This document shows positions 24,016 through 35,215 of a DNA stretch of 64,000 bases, in pieces. Position 1 is the stretch's first letter, and each line of letters begins with the position of its first letter. The DNA comes from Adiantum capillus-veneris (Eukaryota > Streptophyta > Polypodiopsida > Polypodiales > Pteridaceae). Position numbers and translations under genes: made by a program. The notes beneath the pieces are model-generated. The model ran no database searches. It worked only from the letters and a program-made list of their open reading frames with translations, and was not told where the DNA came from. The DNA is taken from the NCBI GenBank assembly GCA_014529385.2, contig CM043970.1:47891779-47955778 (forward strand), in the 5' to 3' direction.

Positions 24016-25968
24016 ATGTCGAAGAAGCCACTCACTGTTGATATCTCCTCTGCTATCCCTACTCAAGAATCTAAAGAGCACACTGGTCTAGGGACGCAGC
24101 GGTTAGCAAGGAAAGCTTTGCACAGAGCTCAGGCTATTACGCCTGAGGATATTGTAATTGATGAAGAACTCTCAACACCATTGGAAGCATCTCCATTGGC
24201 AGTGGGCACTGGTCCAATTAACTACACCTCCTTAGAAATGAGACAAGAGCTTGACTTGTCTGTGTTGGCACATTAGGAGTGGTTACAGAAGATTAACCTT
24301 CTTCAGTTTTCTAGGCTTCCATGGAAACACTGGAGGAACAATGATTCTCTTATGACCTTTCTCAGTCATGTACCGGACACAAAGGGAAAAATCTTTGGCA
24401 ATTACTGGCTGAGTCCTAAACTGATCTCTATTGTTTTTTATCTTCATTTGGAGGAAGACAATTCAGTTGGTAGAGCTTCTGAGACCCTGATGAACGAAGA
24501 ACTTGGTCCGGCTCAAGCTGAGAGAGGATAGTATCCCATTGCAAACTTCAGAATCCTTTCAAATTTTAGCAACTAAAATGGTTTTTAGAGAATATATGTT
24601 TTCTTATAAAGCTGGAATATATTTCAAAGGAGAATTTTGCACTCTTGCATGTTGCAGAGTGTGGAAGAACAATTGGTTCGGCAAATTTACTTTTTCAAAG
24701 GCTTAGTTCAGAAAATTTTCAGAAGAAAAAGAGGAAGGATAGGTCTACCAAGATTGGAGCATTCTTGATTGCTTTACAAATCCATGCAATGAGTATGAAA
24801 ACCTTAGGTACATTATCTCCAAAAATTTCTATATTTGGAGGTCATCTTGAGGGAAACAAAGACAATGAAGCAGGCAGTCCTCAGGCAGAGAACAGAAAGA
24901 AGAAGGTAGCAAATCCTCAGGAGCAGGACATGAAATCTACCCCAACAGAATAGGAGGAGGAAGACCGATGGAGAAATTTGGGTGATCAATTTGAAACTGA
25001 TCTGGATTCTTTCATTGAAACTCCCAAGCCTGCATTGAAAGCTGATGCTACTACAATGTTTTCCCCTAAGTCTTCCTTTAATCTCAAAAGAAAGAAGTTC
25101 AGTAGCCCAGTAGCAGAGGTCAAAACAGACTTGCAAGAGGGAGTACAATTTGGTAAATTTGGTGAACAAATTGGAATTTCTGATGTTTATAAAGCTCTTG
25201 ATCTGGTGAGAAAATTTGCATCCCAGTCACAACTCAACAGTTCAGTATTGCAGAGGGAAAAATTTCAATTTCAAACTCAGGTCGTTCAGTTACAAAATGT
25301 TTCAAAGAGGAGTGAACAAGATAGCAGGTTGATTGAGGAACGGGAGGGAATAATTCATGAACTCAGAGATGATTTAGCTGTTGCTAAAAACTTTGTTGAC
25401 TTCTACAGATCATAGTTGGAGAGAAAGGAGAAATCTTCATAATAGATTCAGATTTGGAAAGAGCAGTGGATGTCTTGTTTGAATACTCAATTGGAAGTCT
25501 TTAGCTCAGCACTATTCCAAACTACAGTCAGAGAATAGTGTACTCTTGAGTAGAATCCAAGCTTGTCAAGAGCTAGAAGCAAAGATCAGAGATATTTCTG
25601 AGGAGGACCTAGAATTGAATGGCTGGTACCTCTTACCACATGATGTAGAAATTTTGAAGCATGAAGTCAAAAAGCAGGGTGACTAGCTATGGTTAGAATT
25701 GAGAAGAAAAATGTTTTCCTTGGTGAATATCCCCTATCAAAGTTATGCAAAGGAGGAGTAAAATGAAGATTATGTTCTTTTGCAAAAGCAATTTGATGAC
25801 TTGAAGGAGGATTTTGAGCAATTGAAGATGCAGCAAAGTTCAGAATTTACTCGGGGATGTAGAACTGAACAAAGCAATAGAGGAAAGATGGTCACAGGTC
25901 ATGCAGTTGATCCTGAATCCAGTACTGATTTTCATACCTTGGTTAGTGCTGTGGAAACTCATTCCTAG
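24016..25968 (+). pseudogene. Additional ORF downstream of integrase (coiled-coil, function unknown)
   Basis: An ATG at 24016 opens MSKKPLTVDISSAIPTQESK. The reading continues past a TAG at about 24274 (EWLQKINLLQFSRLPWKHW) and through several frames: 24645-24953, 24978-25415 and 25780-25968. The 24978 segment is heptad-rich with many Glu, Gln and Leu (for example VVQLQNVSKRSEQDSRLIEE) and probably forms a coiled coil. Athila-type elements carry an env-like ORF here, but I see no signal peptide or membrane segment, so I call it only an extra ORF. It has at least four disruptions. Confidence 0.55.
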
Positions 25969-25969
25969 G

Positions 25970-27130
25970 TCTGTTTTAGGGTTTTTACCTTAAAACACTT
26001 TTTTGCCCTTTTGACCCACTTTTTGAACTTTTTTGACAATGTTTCTTTAGGGACAGGCTGGAAAATTTTCTGTCCAAAAATTCCTCAGAGGGTCCATGTT
26101 CCACCACTTTTGGATCTGAATTTTGGTGTGTTGATAGCTTATGATCTTTGTAGCTTGCTCATCCACAATTTTTTAAAAAAGAATGCTCTAAATATGCACT
26201 AGGTCACTCGTCTCTTTTGAAAACTTTTCTGCCAATGGTTCTTTTGAGAAATGTGTTTCAACTTGTATCAGTTACCCACTTGTCAATTTTCAGTCAAAGA
26301 TCATGATGAGGTACATGGATCACGATCCATGTTTTACCTCATTTTGACATGAAACTTGGTCACCTTATAGTCCATGTAATGGTGACACTCTTTCCCAAAT
26401 CATTTTGAATTTGAATCACTTTTGCCCAACTAAAAGCAAACTTCTGTGTTTGCTTTGCGGTTTTTAGCTAGCTAACATAATTTCCGTGTTTTGATCAATG
26501 TTTTGCAATTTTTTTCTACATTTTGTTTGGGCAAAGTTTTTCCACCAGTTATCATGAATGTACTGGTCAAATATCAATTCCAAATTTCAAAAAAGGTACA
26601 TGGATTGCAATCCATGTTTGGAAACGTTTTGACATGAATTTTGTTCTGTTGGTTCTCTATTTTTTGTAGAAGCCAATCTCACCCCATTTTTGTTGTGGAT
26701 CTATGAAAACCCCCAAATTTTGTGTCTACAATGCCTATTTTGCTATTTTTTTCCTATCACCAATTTTGATGTGATTTTTGAGTTTTTCTTTCAAGAAAAC
26801 TTGATTAGATAAATATCCCAATGATGCACAATCTCACTGGTCACTTTTCTGCAAGATTTGTCTCTGGGGGTCATGGATCCCTATCCATGTATCTCCACAA
26901 AATCTGGCCATACTTTCTAGATTTCTTCTAGAGAGTTTGTTAATGCCCTTGATCCACAAAGTTTTGAATTTGGATCACTTTTCATCTCTCTACCATCAAA
27001 TTCTCATAATTTTAAAGGTACGGTCATTTCGGCCAAAATATGGTTTTCATCCTTTTTTCCCTCAATCTTTTAGCCCAAATTTGATGGTGGTGGTTTCTAC
27101 TTACCCTACTCCTAAGTACAGAAATGAAAC
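25970..27130 (+). repeat. 3' untranslated repeats with palindromic cores
   Basis: Three similar blocks are spaced about 285 and 274 bases apart. Each has a palindromic core: acatggatcacgatccatgt (26313-26332), acatggattgcaatccatgt (26598-26617, perfect) and catggatccctatccatg (26872-26889). The first two also share ttttgacatgaa downstream. Tandem repeats in the 3' untranslated region are a known habit of Tat-lineage elements. Confidence 0.7.
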
Positions 27131-27974
27131 ATGAAATAAAAACAAACAAAACTATACAAATTAAAGTCAAAACGGATAACAGTACAGCACTCTGAAAGCA
27201 TAGAGAAAATTGAAGAATAAAATTCTTTTGGTTATCTCACTCACAACCCTCTTTAACTCTCAAGAATAGACCTAGCAAGTCCTCGACTTGTAGACTCTAC
27301 CAAGAGACTCTTTGAGGTTCTCAATCTCAATAAGTGAACCTAACAAGCAATTACACCAGCTCAACAAGTAATCCAACACTCAATGATCACAAAAATTTGT
27401 CTATGTCCTTTCTCACCGCTCTAGGTCATCACACCATTTTGGCACTCACGCGAAGTCGAAATCCAATGAAACTTTAGAAAGAGGTCTATTCCACCTAGGG
27501 TCACTATCTCAATCCAACAAGATACCAAAATCACGATCCATCATTAAAAAGGTCTTGAAAATTGTAACAAATTAGCCCAAAAAGGTCGCCCTATGATCTA
27601 GGAGCACTCTCCTATGGTCAAAATGACTAAAAATAGTAATTTAATCACTAAAATCTGCAATTAAGTCGCACAGACACATAGTCACAAACCACAACAAAAC
27701 TGACAATGCTTACACTTGAATGAAAGAGAGGGGAACACAATGCAAGTTTTGAAATTGAAAACTAATTACCCAATCATTTGTTGCGATGATTACAAGTTGG
27801 AGCTTCGTAGTCGCTTGAGCATACATACAACAACGCTCTTTCTTTTTCAAAAGACAAGCCTTCTTTCACATTAAAGTTATTGACCTTTATACCTAGGGCT
27901 TTCTAAATGACCAGTGACCGGCTCACATGGACCTTTACAGTTATCATGACAAAATTACAACTCAGGGAATTGAC
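27131..27974. other. No gene recognised
   Basis: AT-rich DNA with only short chance frames. It may be the remainder of another LTR, but no partner copy exists in the window. Confidence 0.5.
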
Positions 27975-28248
27975 CTACCACTCTGGAATCAGAATTTACA
28001 CAGAGTATCACTACAGTAGCTCAAAAAAATTATAGACTACAAATGTGGTGTCCTGCTACGTGTCCGACCAGGTGGGCACCCGTTTAGTCAACCTGCTAAC
28101 ACACTGTCCTGCTACCACTCTGGAATCAGAATTTACACAGAGTATCACTACAGTAGCTCAAAAAATTTATAGACTACAAATGTGGTGTCCTGCTACGTGT
28201 CCGACCAGGTGGGCACCCGTTTAGTCAACCTGCTAACACACTGTTAGG
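27975..28248. repeat. 137-bp near-identical tandem duplication
   Basis: The unit beginning ctaccactctggaatcagaa occurs at 27975-28111 and 28112-28248, with a single difference in the A run (the second copy is cut by the LTR at 28242). It is recent, and it is cut by, or formed next to, the Copia element insertion. Confidence 0.92.
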
Positions 28249-28514
28249 TATGCAAGTCCAATTGTGGTCCAATGTGTCAAGTGTGGTGCATACCAATTGT
28301 GGTCCAGTGTCAAACCTGTGGGAATCGCCCCATAAGGCATGCAGGTAGGAGACATAGTTTGCATGGAAAGTTTTTAGCTTTATATGTATCACATATGTTT
28401 TAATCAAATATAGCGTGTCTTTTTCTCTTGCAGGGTCGCTCTCTCTCTCATTTTCTCTGTAGCCTGCTCACCATGGGTTCTGCATGCCATCACCCACCAT
28501 AACCGGCACCATCA
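28242..28514 (+). repeat. 5' LTR of the Copia-type gag-only element (273 bp)
   Basis: Matches 30206-30534 along its length but has only about six CT repeats where the 3' LTR has about 46. Confidence 0.85.
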
Positions 28515-29069
28515 ACTGGTATCATAGCTCTGCCTGGTCTTGGCTCAACCCAGTTCGAGGGAACTGTGGCCTGCAGAGGGGGAAAATACGGTGGTCGACC
28601 TACATGGTTTTGACCATAACTAGTAGGAAAATATTTGCCCTGGCATGCTGGTGATATTCTCACACTAGAGTCTCTCTTTGTTTGGCCTCCTCAGCCCACT
28701 ACAAGCAAAACTATCATCCATGCCATCCCATGTTGTTTTGGGTGCTACAAAAGCTCGTTTTTAATGTGATTTTCACACTATCTTCCAATTGGTCGTGTTA
28801 TTTGAGCCTTGGATAGAGGATCTTCACATCCCCCACCAGTCAAATCTTGAAACACTTATAAGGCGGTGCTAGCAAATAGAAGAAGCTTCTCAAACTACTA
28901 CAAAGCAGCTATGCAAACAACTTCTCAGCATATAACCACATCCTCTTTTTGACCCGCATATGTAACTTGAAGACGAAAACAAAGATATCAATGTGACATT
29001 GTGCTTGGTAAAATTGAGCCTTAAAGTTTTGAAACCTTCTCAAACGGAAGCTTTCTATTTCACTTCAAC

Positions 29070-29905
29070 ATGGCGTCGAAAATCCATAAGTTTAACAGAT
29101 CCTGCTTCCACACTTGGCACATCAAAGTGAAGGGATATGTGATGTGCAAGAATCTGTGGAGCATCATCAAGCCGCTATCAAGCAACGAAGCAGGCACATC
29201 CACTGCAGTTACCAGAGCCTTATCTGTCGAGCAACAACGCAAGGACGAGCAAGCATTAGGTATTATTCTGACATCTCTCAAAGATGATTTCATTATCTGG
29301 ATGACATGCAATCTGCAAATTCTACTTGGATGGAGCTAGATAAAGTGTTTGATCCTAAAGCCAAATACTCCAAAATGAGCCTTAAAATGGATTTGTATTA
29401 TCTTTCAATGCATGATGATGAAAATATTGTTGCTTTAGCTAACAAACTGAAAAGCATCCGCACTCAGCTAATTTATGTTGAAGCTCCTATCCCAGATAGA
29501 GATCTTATAGCATTTTTTTTTAATAGCCTACCTGCATAATTTTGTCATATTTTAACTATTTTAAAGGAGAAGGATCCGCTGCCTTCTTTGGATGGTATTG
29601 TTAACTCATTGCAGGAAGAAGAGAAACGTTCACCACGAGTTCGTTCTTTTGTACCAACTGCATATGTAGCTCGTGGTTGCACTTTGACTACAAATTCAAC
29701 CAAGACTGCAACTTCAACCAGGTCTACTACCAACACTAGACCTTGTGCGATATGTGGACACATCAATCATCAAACCAAGGATTGTTTCAGCAAAAATCCT
29801 TGCATCCACTGTGGAAAGACCAATCATCCTTTGGATAAATATTTTAAGAAGAATAAGTGACAAATCGGCATGGTTGAAAGTGATGAAGATGGTGAAGCAC
29901 CAACA
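29070..29905 (+). pseudogene. Copia-type Gag with CCHC knuckle
   Basis: The ATG at 29070 opens MASKIHKFNRSCFHTWHIKV, the usual Copia Gag start (a W-x-x-x-K/M helix). The frame shifts near 29320, where WMELDKVFDPKAKYSKM joins, and has one stop at 29537-29539 before FCHILTILKEKDPLPSLDG. The nucleocapsid part carries CAICGHINHQTKDC (intact C-x2-C-x4-H-x4-C) and a second Cys/His cluster that has lost its last Cys (CIHCGKTNHPLDKY). It ends soon after an acidic tail, VESDEDGE. There is no protease, integrase or RT before the 3' LTR. Gag is about 265 codons, normal for the family. Confidence 0.85.
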
Positions 29906-30205
29906 CTTTTTGTAGATAGTGATGTCTAGTACTTTTTTCTTATGCTTTATGTTTCCTTTTATGTCAGTCATTTGTCAATAAAATATACGGGTTATAGACA
30001 CTACCACACATCAGTGGTAAGACCGCCCTTTTATGTTTGGTTCTAAGTTTTGGTTTGTCTCACACTGATAGTTGTTTGAGAGAAGGGCACACACGCACCT
30101 ATGTTATTGTTAAGGGGGGGACTTCTACTCATAGTTTCAGGTGATTGAACTCTACCATAGTCTATCTCGAGTCCATTGTCAGTGGTTTGGGCTTGAAGGG
30201 GGGGT

Positions 30206-30373
30206 TGTTGGGTATGCAAGCCCAATTGTGGTCCAGTGTGTCAAGTGTCAAACCTGTGGGAATCGCTCCATAAGGCATGCAGCTAGGAGAAATAGTTTGC
30301 ATGGAAAGTTTTTAGCTTTATGTGTATCATGGATGTTTTGATCAAATATAGCATGTCTTTTTCTCTTGTAGTG

Positions 30374-30472
<99 letters not shown>

Positions 30473-30534
30473 TTCTCTGTAGCCTGCTCGCCATGGGCTC
30501 TGCACACCATCACCCACCATAATTGGCCCCATCA
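30206..30534 (+). repeat. 3' LTR of the Copia-type element, expanded by a CT microsatellite
   Basis: Starts TGTTGGGTATGC after the polypurine run. The (CT)n stretch at 30377-30469 explains most of the length difference from the 5' LTR. Confidence 0.85.
30377..30469. repeat. (CT)~46 microsatellite inside the Copia 3' LTR
   Basis: An uninterrupted run of 93 bases. The homologous place in the 5' LTR (about 28438-28450) has a short CT run only. Confidence 0.97.
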
Positions 30535-31379
30535 CACAACCCCCGAGGGAGAACACAACAACCTTCTTGGAGTTAGTTGTTGCCTTGGTTCATTTGATTG
30601 CACTCGACTTTGCAGTCAAGATGTCTTCAATTACTTCACATAATTCATTCCCTAAGACAAACTCCGATTCAAGGGCTGGTTGCATCCTTGGGGTAATTGC
30701 CCTTATCATTCCTTATGGAGTGGATCATCTTGTTAGAGCAAGTATGCAATGATTGCCTCCCTCGGGTAATTGCCTCATCCTTCCTTGTGGAATGGATCAT
30801 CTTGTTAGAGAAAACATGCAATGATTTCTCTAGAAAGAAAGTTATTTTCTCAATCTCAATTTAAATGTACCAATATACACGCATTTATTTTAATTTTGGA
30901 CCTACTAGGGGCTTGCATAGTCCTCATCAATTTTTGCATTAAGGTTTTTGTTATGGTGTTTGTACAACAAACCATGTCATTAAATGCAAGAAGGTAAACT
31001 TTCAATGGAAGGTGAACCTTGAATAATTCACTTTCAATACTTACCTGCATTTGACTCTTTCATCTCAGTCTTCAACCTTAGACCAATCATATGCTTTTCT
31101 CTATGGGGAACAGTCATGTTTCAATCTAGTGCAACATAGTATGGAATAGTCCCTACATACACATGCAAAGCAGAGCATATGGTACACATGGATGCAATGT
31201 AGGGAGAATACTTTCAAGCTTCTGGCATCAAAGGAGAATCCACATCTTTCACGGTGTCCAATCTCCCCCTTGCTATTGCTCTTCTCACACTACATAGATG
31301 GAGCGTAAGGCTTCATTAAAGTGGCCCTCTCCATGCTAGCACAAAATTTAAGGTACAATCATAGCAGAGAGACTGCTTG
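30535..31379. other. No gene; short imperfect tandem duplication
   Basis: The segment ggataattgcc.../gagtggatcatcttgttagag-like text is repeated at about 30690-30750 and 30763-30825. No coding signal was seen otherwise. Confidence 0.5.
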
Positions 31380-32090
31380 TAATAGCACAAAGAACACAAA
31401 TATTTTCTATATATGCACTGATATGCAATGCACTATATGACACATAGCTCTATTTGGAGTGTGCTATATAGAACATAGCACATAGTGTATTATGCAAAGA
31501 GACAATGATGATAGAATATAGAACTATTTCTTGTGGTATATGATATGCAATGTGCTATATGACACATAGCTCTATTTAGATTGTGCTTTATAGCACATAG
31601 AACATAGACGCACTCACTCCAAGAAGATATTGTGACCATATACACACAGGGTGCTATGTAGTACAAGCACATATGAAGATTGTGCTACAAGGAGCATATC
31701 ACAATTCCACACACACTCTAGGGCTACATTGTGACCATATAGCACACTAGTTATACTATATAGCACATATCACAATCCACACATACTCGAGTCCTATGTC
31801 CTGATCATGGAGCACACATATTATTCTATATAGCACATATGACAATTCCATACACACTGAGGGCTATTTTGTGACCATGTGGCAGACAAATTATGTTATA
31901 TAGCACATATCACATATGTAGATTGTGCTACATATCTCATAACATACAATCACACACGTTCTAGGAAGATGAGGGCTATATTGTGAACATAGAGCACCTA
32001 GATTGACCTATATAGCACATAGCATATAACCACACACACTCTAGAAAGATTAGAGCCATGTTCTGACCATCTAGCACATATTTTGTACTA
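31380..32090. repeat. Degenerate tandem array rich in 'tatagcacata'
   Basis: Blocks of the type gggctacattgtgaccatat-agcacac then ctatatagcacatatcacaa recur at about 31726, 31791, 31861, 31976 and 32050, so the unit is about 65-115 bases. It is related to the repeats at 5758-6300. No ORF. Confidence 0.7.
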
Positions 32091-32098
32091 TGTAGCAC

Positions 32099-32334
32099 AT
32101 CGCGGGGTTCACCTCTTAGACATGTAAGCTACCACATGAGTTCAAATGAATGGGTTTATTATTTTCCAAAATCTTGAAATTTTAAGGGTTTTTTAATTGA
32201 TTTTAGAAAAAACCCGTAAGTTTTTAAATAAAAAGGGATCATTTTACTACCTTAAGCATGTAAATAAAGGATTTTTTTTAATACCCTTTGAACGCACGTT
32301 ATATGAATAGTTTCTTAAAGGTGCACCCCTTGAG
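32099..32334. mobile_element. hAT-like MITE, copy B
   Basis: A 236-bp element with inverted ends (left ATCGCGGGGTTCACC; right, reversed, CTCAAGGGGTGCACC). It is flanked by an 8-bp direct repeat, tgtagcac/tgtagcag (7 of 8). Its body matches copy A in the opposite orientation. It lies within the agcacata repeats. Confidence 0.8.
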
Positions 32335-33375
32335 TGTAGCAGAATAGCACATATAGATTGTGTTATATAGCATACAACACATAACCATACACTCCAAAAC
32401 ACACATAACCACATGGAAGTGAACCACAAACTCCAAAAGAAATCCAAGAACATGTAGGAGGGTGAGATGTAAAGCACCTTGGCCATGGCCACCTTGGCTT
32501 TTAATTACACAATTTTCCTTGGAGGGGAGAAGAAATAGATCTCCAATCAAGTAAATCGGGTGTTGTTGATTTGCAGGGTCTTGCATGCAATCAATTTTCA
32601 TTTGTAGCTTCATTGCTAAAGTTTTTGATCCTCGAGCACCCTCATCCCTATGCAATTCTCTAACTTCATCCTCTACGTGCTTCTTTGCATCCTCTAATCT
32701 TTACTTACAATCTTGAAATATGGCCTCTACAATATGCTTCATTACTACGAGTATAATACTATCCTCCTCTTCTAATTCACCAGGCACCCTCCAATGGGCA
32801 CACTTGACAGGGGTATAGACAATCCTTTTGTTTTAACTTTTCATTGATAATGTGGTAGAAGCAGCAATGGTTCTAGAACCTGACCCTCTACCATTCATCA
32901 CCTCTTCCTTCCTCTTCATCTTGCTTTACAAGTTGTGTCTTTCTTCTGAGGCTTTCATTGCCCTCCTTGCAAAGATAGCCCAAGCAATTTTATGCTTGCT
33001 AGGACTTGAGGTAGCTTCTATGCAATTTTCCAATGCAAAGGCCTTTGCAAACTATGTCCCTACTTCATACATGAAGAGACCCTCCTGGTACACATCCCAT
33101 ACAATCTTCTGTAAGAACTCCAATCGAGCATGGTATGCCTTCACTTTCTTTTGGCTACCAGGAGTAGGATTTGGAAATATTAATACATCTTCTCAGAACT
33201 CATCAAGAATGTCATTGGTCCCTGCCAAGGAACGAGGGTCAACTCCCTCCAATGGCAGTCCACGCTCTATATGAAACTCCGCGGCAAGGCAACATAACTT
33301 CGAGTGCATATGTGTCTCGATGTTCATAATCAATCTACTGTTTACCTGAGACCGGGGCTTCGAGGAGGGTGCCAT
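32299..33375 (-). pseudogene. Unrecognised reading frame kept in one frame with five stop codons
   Basis: The minus strand from an ATG at 33375 reads MAPSSKPRSQVNSRLIMNIE and stays in a single frame for about 320 codons to about 32400, with protein-like composition and no frameshift. Five stops interrupt it: a TGA after NDILDEF, a TAG after MYEVGT, and TAAs after EERHNL, TTLSMKS and FQDCK. Segments between stops are well formed, for example EDVLIFPNPTPGSQKKVKAY and RDEGARGSKTLAMKLQMKID. I recognise no family, and no Gag, RT or transposase motif is visible. The last part runs into MITE B, so the natural end is unclear. It may be a decayed host gene or a captured gene fragment. Confidence 0.5.
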
Positions 33376-34187
<812 letters not shown>

Positions 34188-35137
34188 CCCTCTTTAGAAA
34201 ATTTTAAAAAGTTACATAATTTCTTGGGATTTGTAGGTTTTTATCAAAGGCTCGTTAAAAATTATGCTCATATTGCTATTCCAAAGATGGACCAATTGAA
34301 AGTCAAGGGGAAACCTTTCAGAGGGGCAAAGCTCAGTAGCAAAGTTTTGATGCTCTCAAGGACAAATTAGCTATAGCTCCTATTTTGGCTATTGTTGTGG
34401 ATCCTTTGAAACCGTTATTTTTAGAAATGAATGCTATAAATGTGCTATTGAAGCAGCCTTTCTACAAGATAGAAGGTGAATTACATTCAAAAGCAAGAAA
34501 ATGGAATAGCATTGTTCTGATTACAGAAGAGAACTCTATGCAATAGTGTGTGCTTTGAAAATGTGGCGACATTACTTGTATAGAGCTCAATTTGAGATTG
34601 TGTTTGACCAAGAAAGTATAAAATGGTTTACACAACAAACAATTAAAGGGTCAAAAGGCCAAATGGGCTGAAATTCTTTAGGATTATGATGCAAAGCTCC
34701 GGTATCGTAAAAGATGATACAATGTGGTTGCTGATGCTCTTAATCATATGCCTGAGACCAACTCTCTTCTTTTTGTTGAAATTTGAGGTAAATTTTCAGA
34801 ATCTCTCAAGGGAAAATATGAGCATGACGATGCGTACTCCAAAGTTTGGAGCCATGTGACAATGAGGTATCCTCCTCATTGCAATGTTGATAGTGCGGTG
34901 CGTCTTTAACCTCCGTACACAACTCTCCTCTTTTGAGTGATTAGTTGCAAAGATGGAAGGATTTTTCCATAGATGATGGGTACCTATTCCACAATGGGAG
35001 AGTTTGTGTACCATCCGACATGAACATTGGATGAAAAATTCTTTATGAATGTCACGACAGTCCTAGTGCAAGGCACCCAGGCATAAAGAAAGCTTAAGCA
35101 CTCGTATAATGACAATTTTACTAGCCAAATCTACATC

Positions 35138-35215
35138 GCTATGTTCAAGATTATGTCTTGCATCGCTAGAAGTGTCGACACTTCTAGTGATGCAAGACAT
35201 AATCTTGAACATAGC
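35138..35215. repeat. 78-bp near-perfect palindrome within the integrase region
   Basis: The arms 35138-35176 and 35177-35215 pair with one mismatch and no loop, centred on gtcgac. The left arm is normal integrase sequence. The right arm is its inverted copy and replaces expected sequence. Confidence 0.95.

Larger units (their letters stand above)
17290..27130 (+). mobile_element. Tat/Athila-like Ty3/gypsy element with an extra 3' ORF, lacking its 3' LTR
   Basis: A probable 5' LTR (17290-17628, TGTTAGCC...AATAACA) is followed by gag (about 18289-19643), protease, RT, RNase H, integrase (to about 23820), an additional ORF with coiled-coil character (24016-25968), and a roughly 1.1-kb untranslated region with palindrome-bearing repeats. 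There is no chromodomain after the integrase. It ends with a short (P)KVINGFRLKRF motif, as in Tat/Athila lineages. No second copy of the LTR is present, so the 3' end has been lost. Numerous stops and frameshifts show it is dead. Confidence 0.75.
28242..30534 (+). mobile_element. Copia-type gag-only LTR retrotransposon (TR-GAG-like)
   Basis: Direct LTRs at 28242-28514 and 30206-30534 share TGTTRGGTATGCAAG at the start and ...ggcmccatca at the end. A primer-binding site, tggtatcatagctc (28517 on), follows the 5' LTR and matches the initiator-Met tRNA type. A polypurine run, gaaggggggg, precedes the 3' LTR. The flanks cacac/cacaa give a plausible 5-bp target duplication (4 of 5). The only ORF is a Copia Gag (29070-29900). 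At 2.3 kb with no enzymes, it must have relied on another element. Confidence 0.82.

Noticed and set aside
28028-28240. tRNA-like or other structured RNA genes
   Set aside because: I looked for A/B-box and cloverleaf patterns here and across the window and saw none. The only tRNA-related text is in primer-binding sites.
30248-30643. Long Ser-Leu, Glu-Arg or His-Thr open frames at 30248-30643, 33716-34055, 55282-55854 and 63010-63195
   Set aside because: They are translations of (CT)n, (GA)n, (GT)n and (TA)n tracts, open on both strands, with no real protein features.
31380-32090. CRISPR-like array
   Set aside because: The repeats are degenerate, spacing is irregular and the genome is clearly a plant nuclear one, so this is an ordinary diverged tandem repeat.
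32852-33274. 140-codon plus-strand frame with hydrophobic N-terminus
   Set aside because: It is the antisense shadow of the minus-strand reading frame at 33375-32299, which has more even composition and a longer consistent frame.
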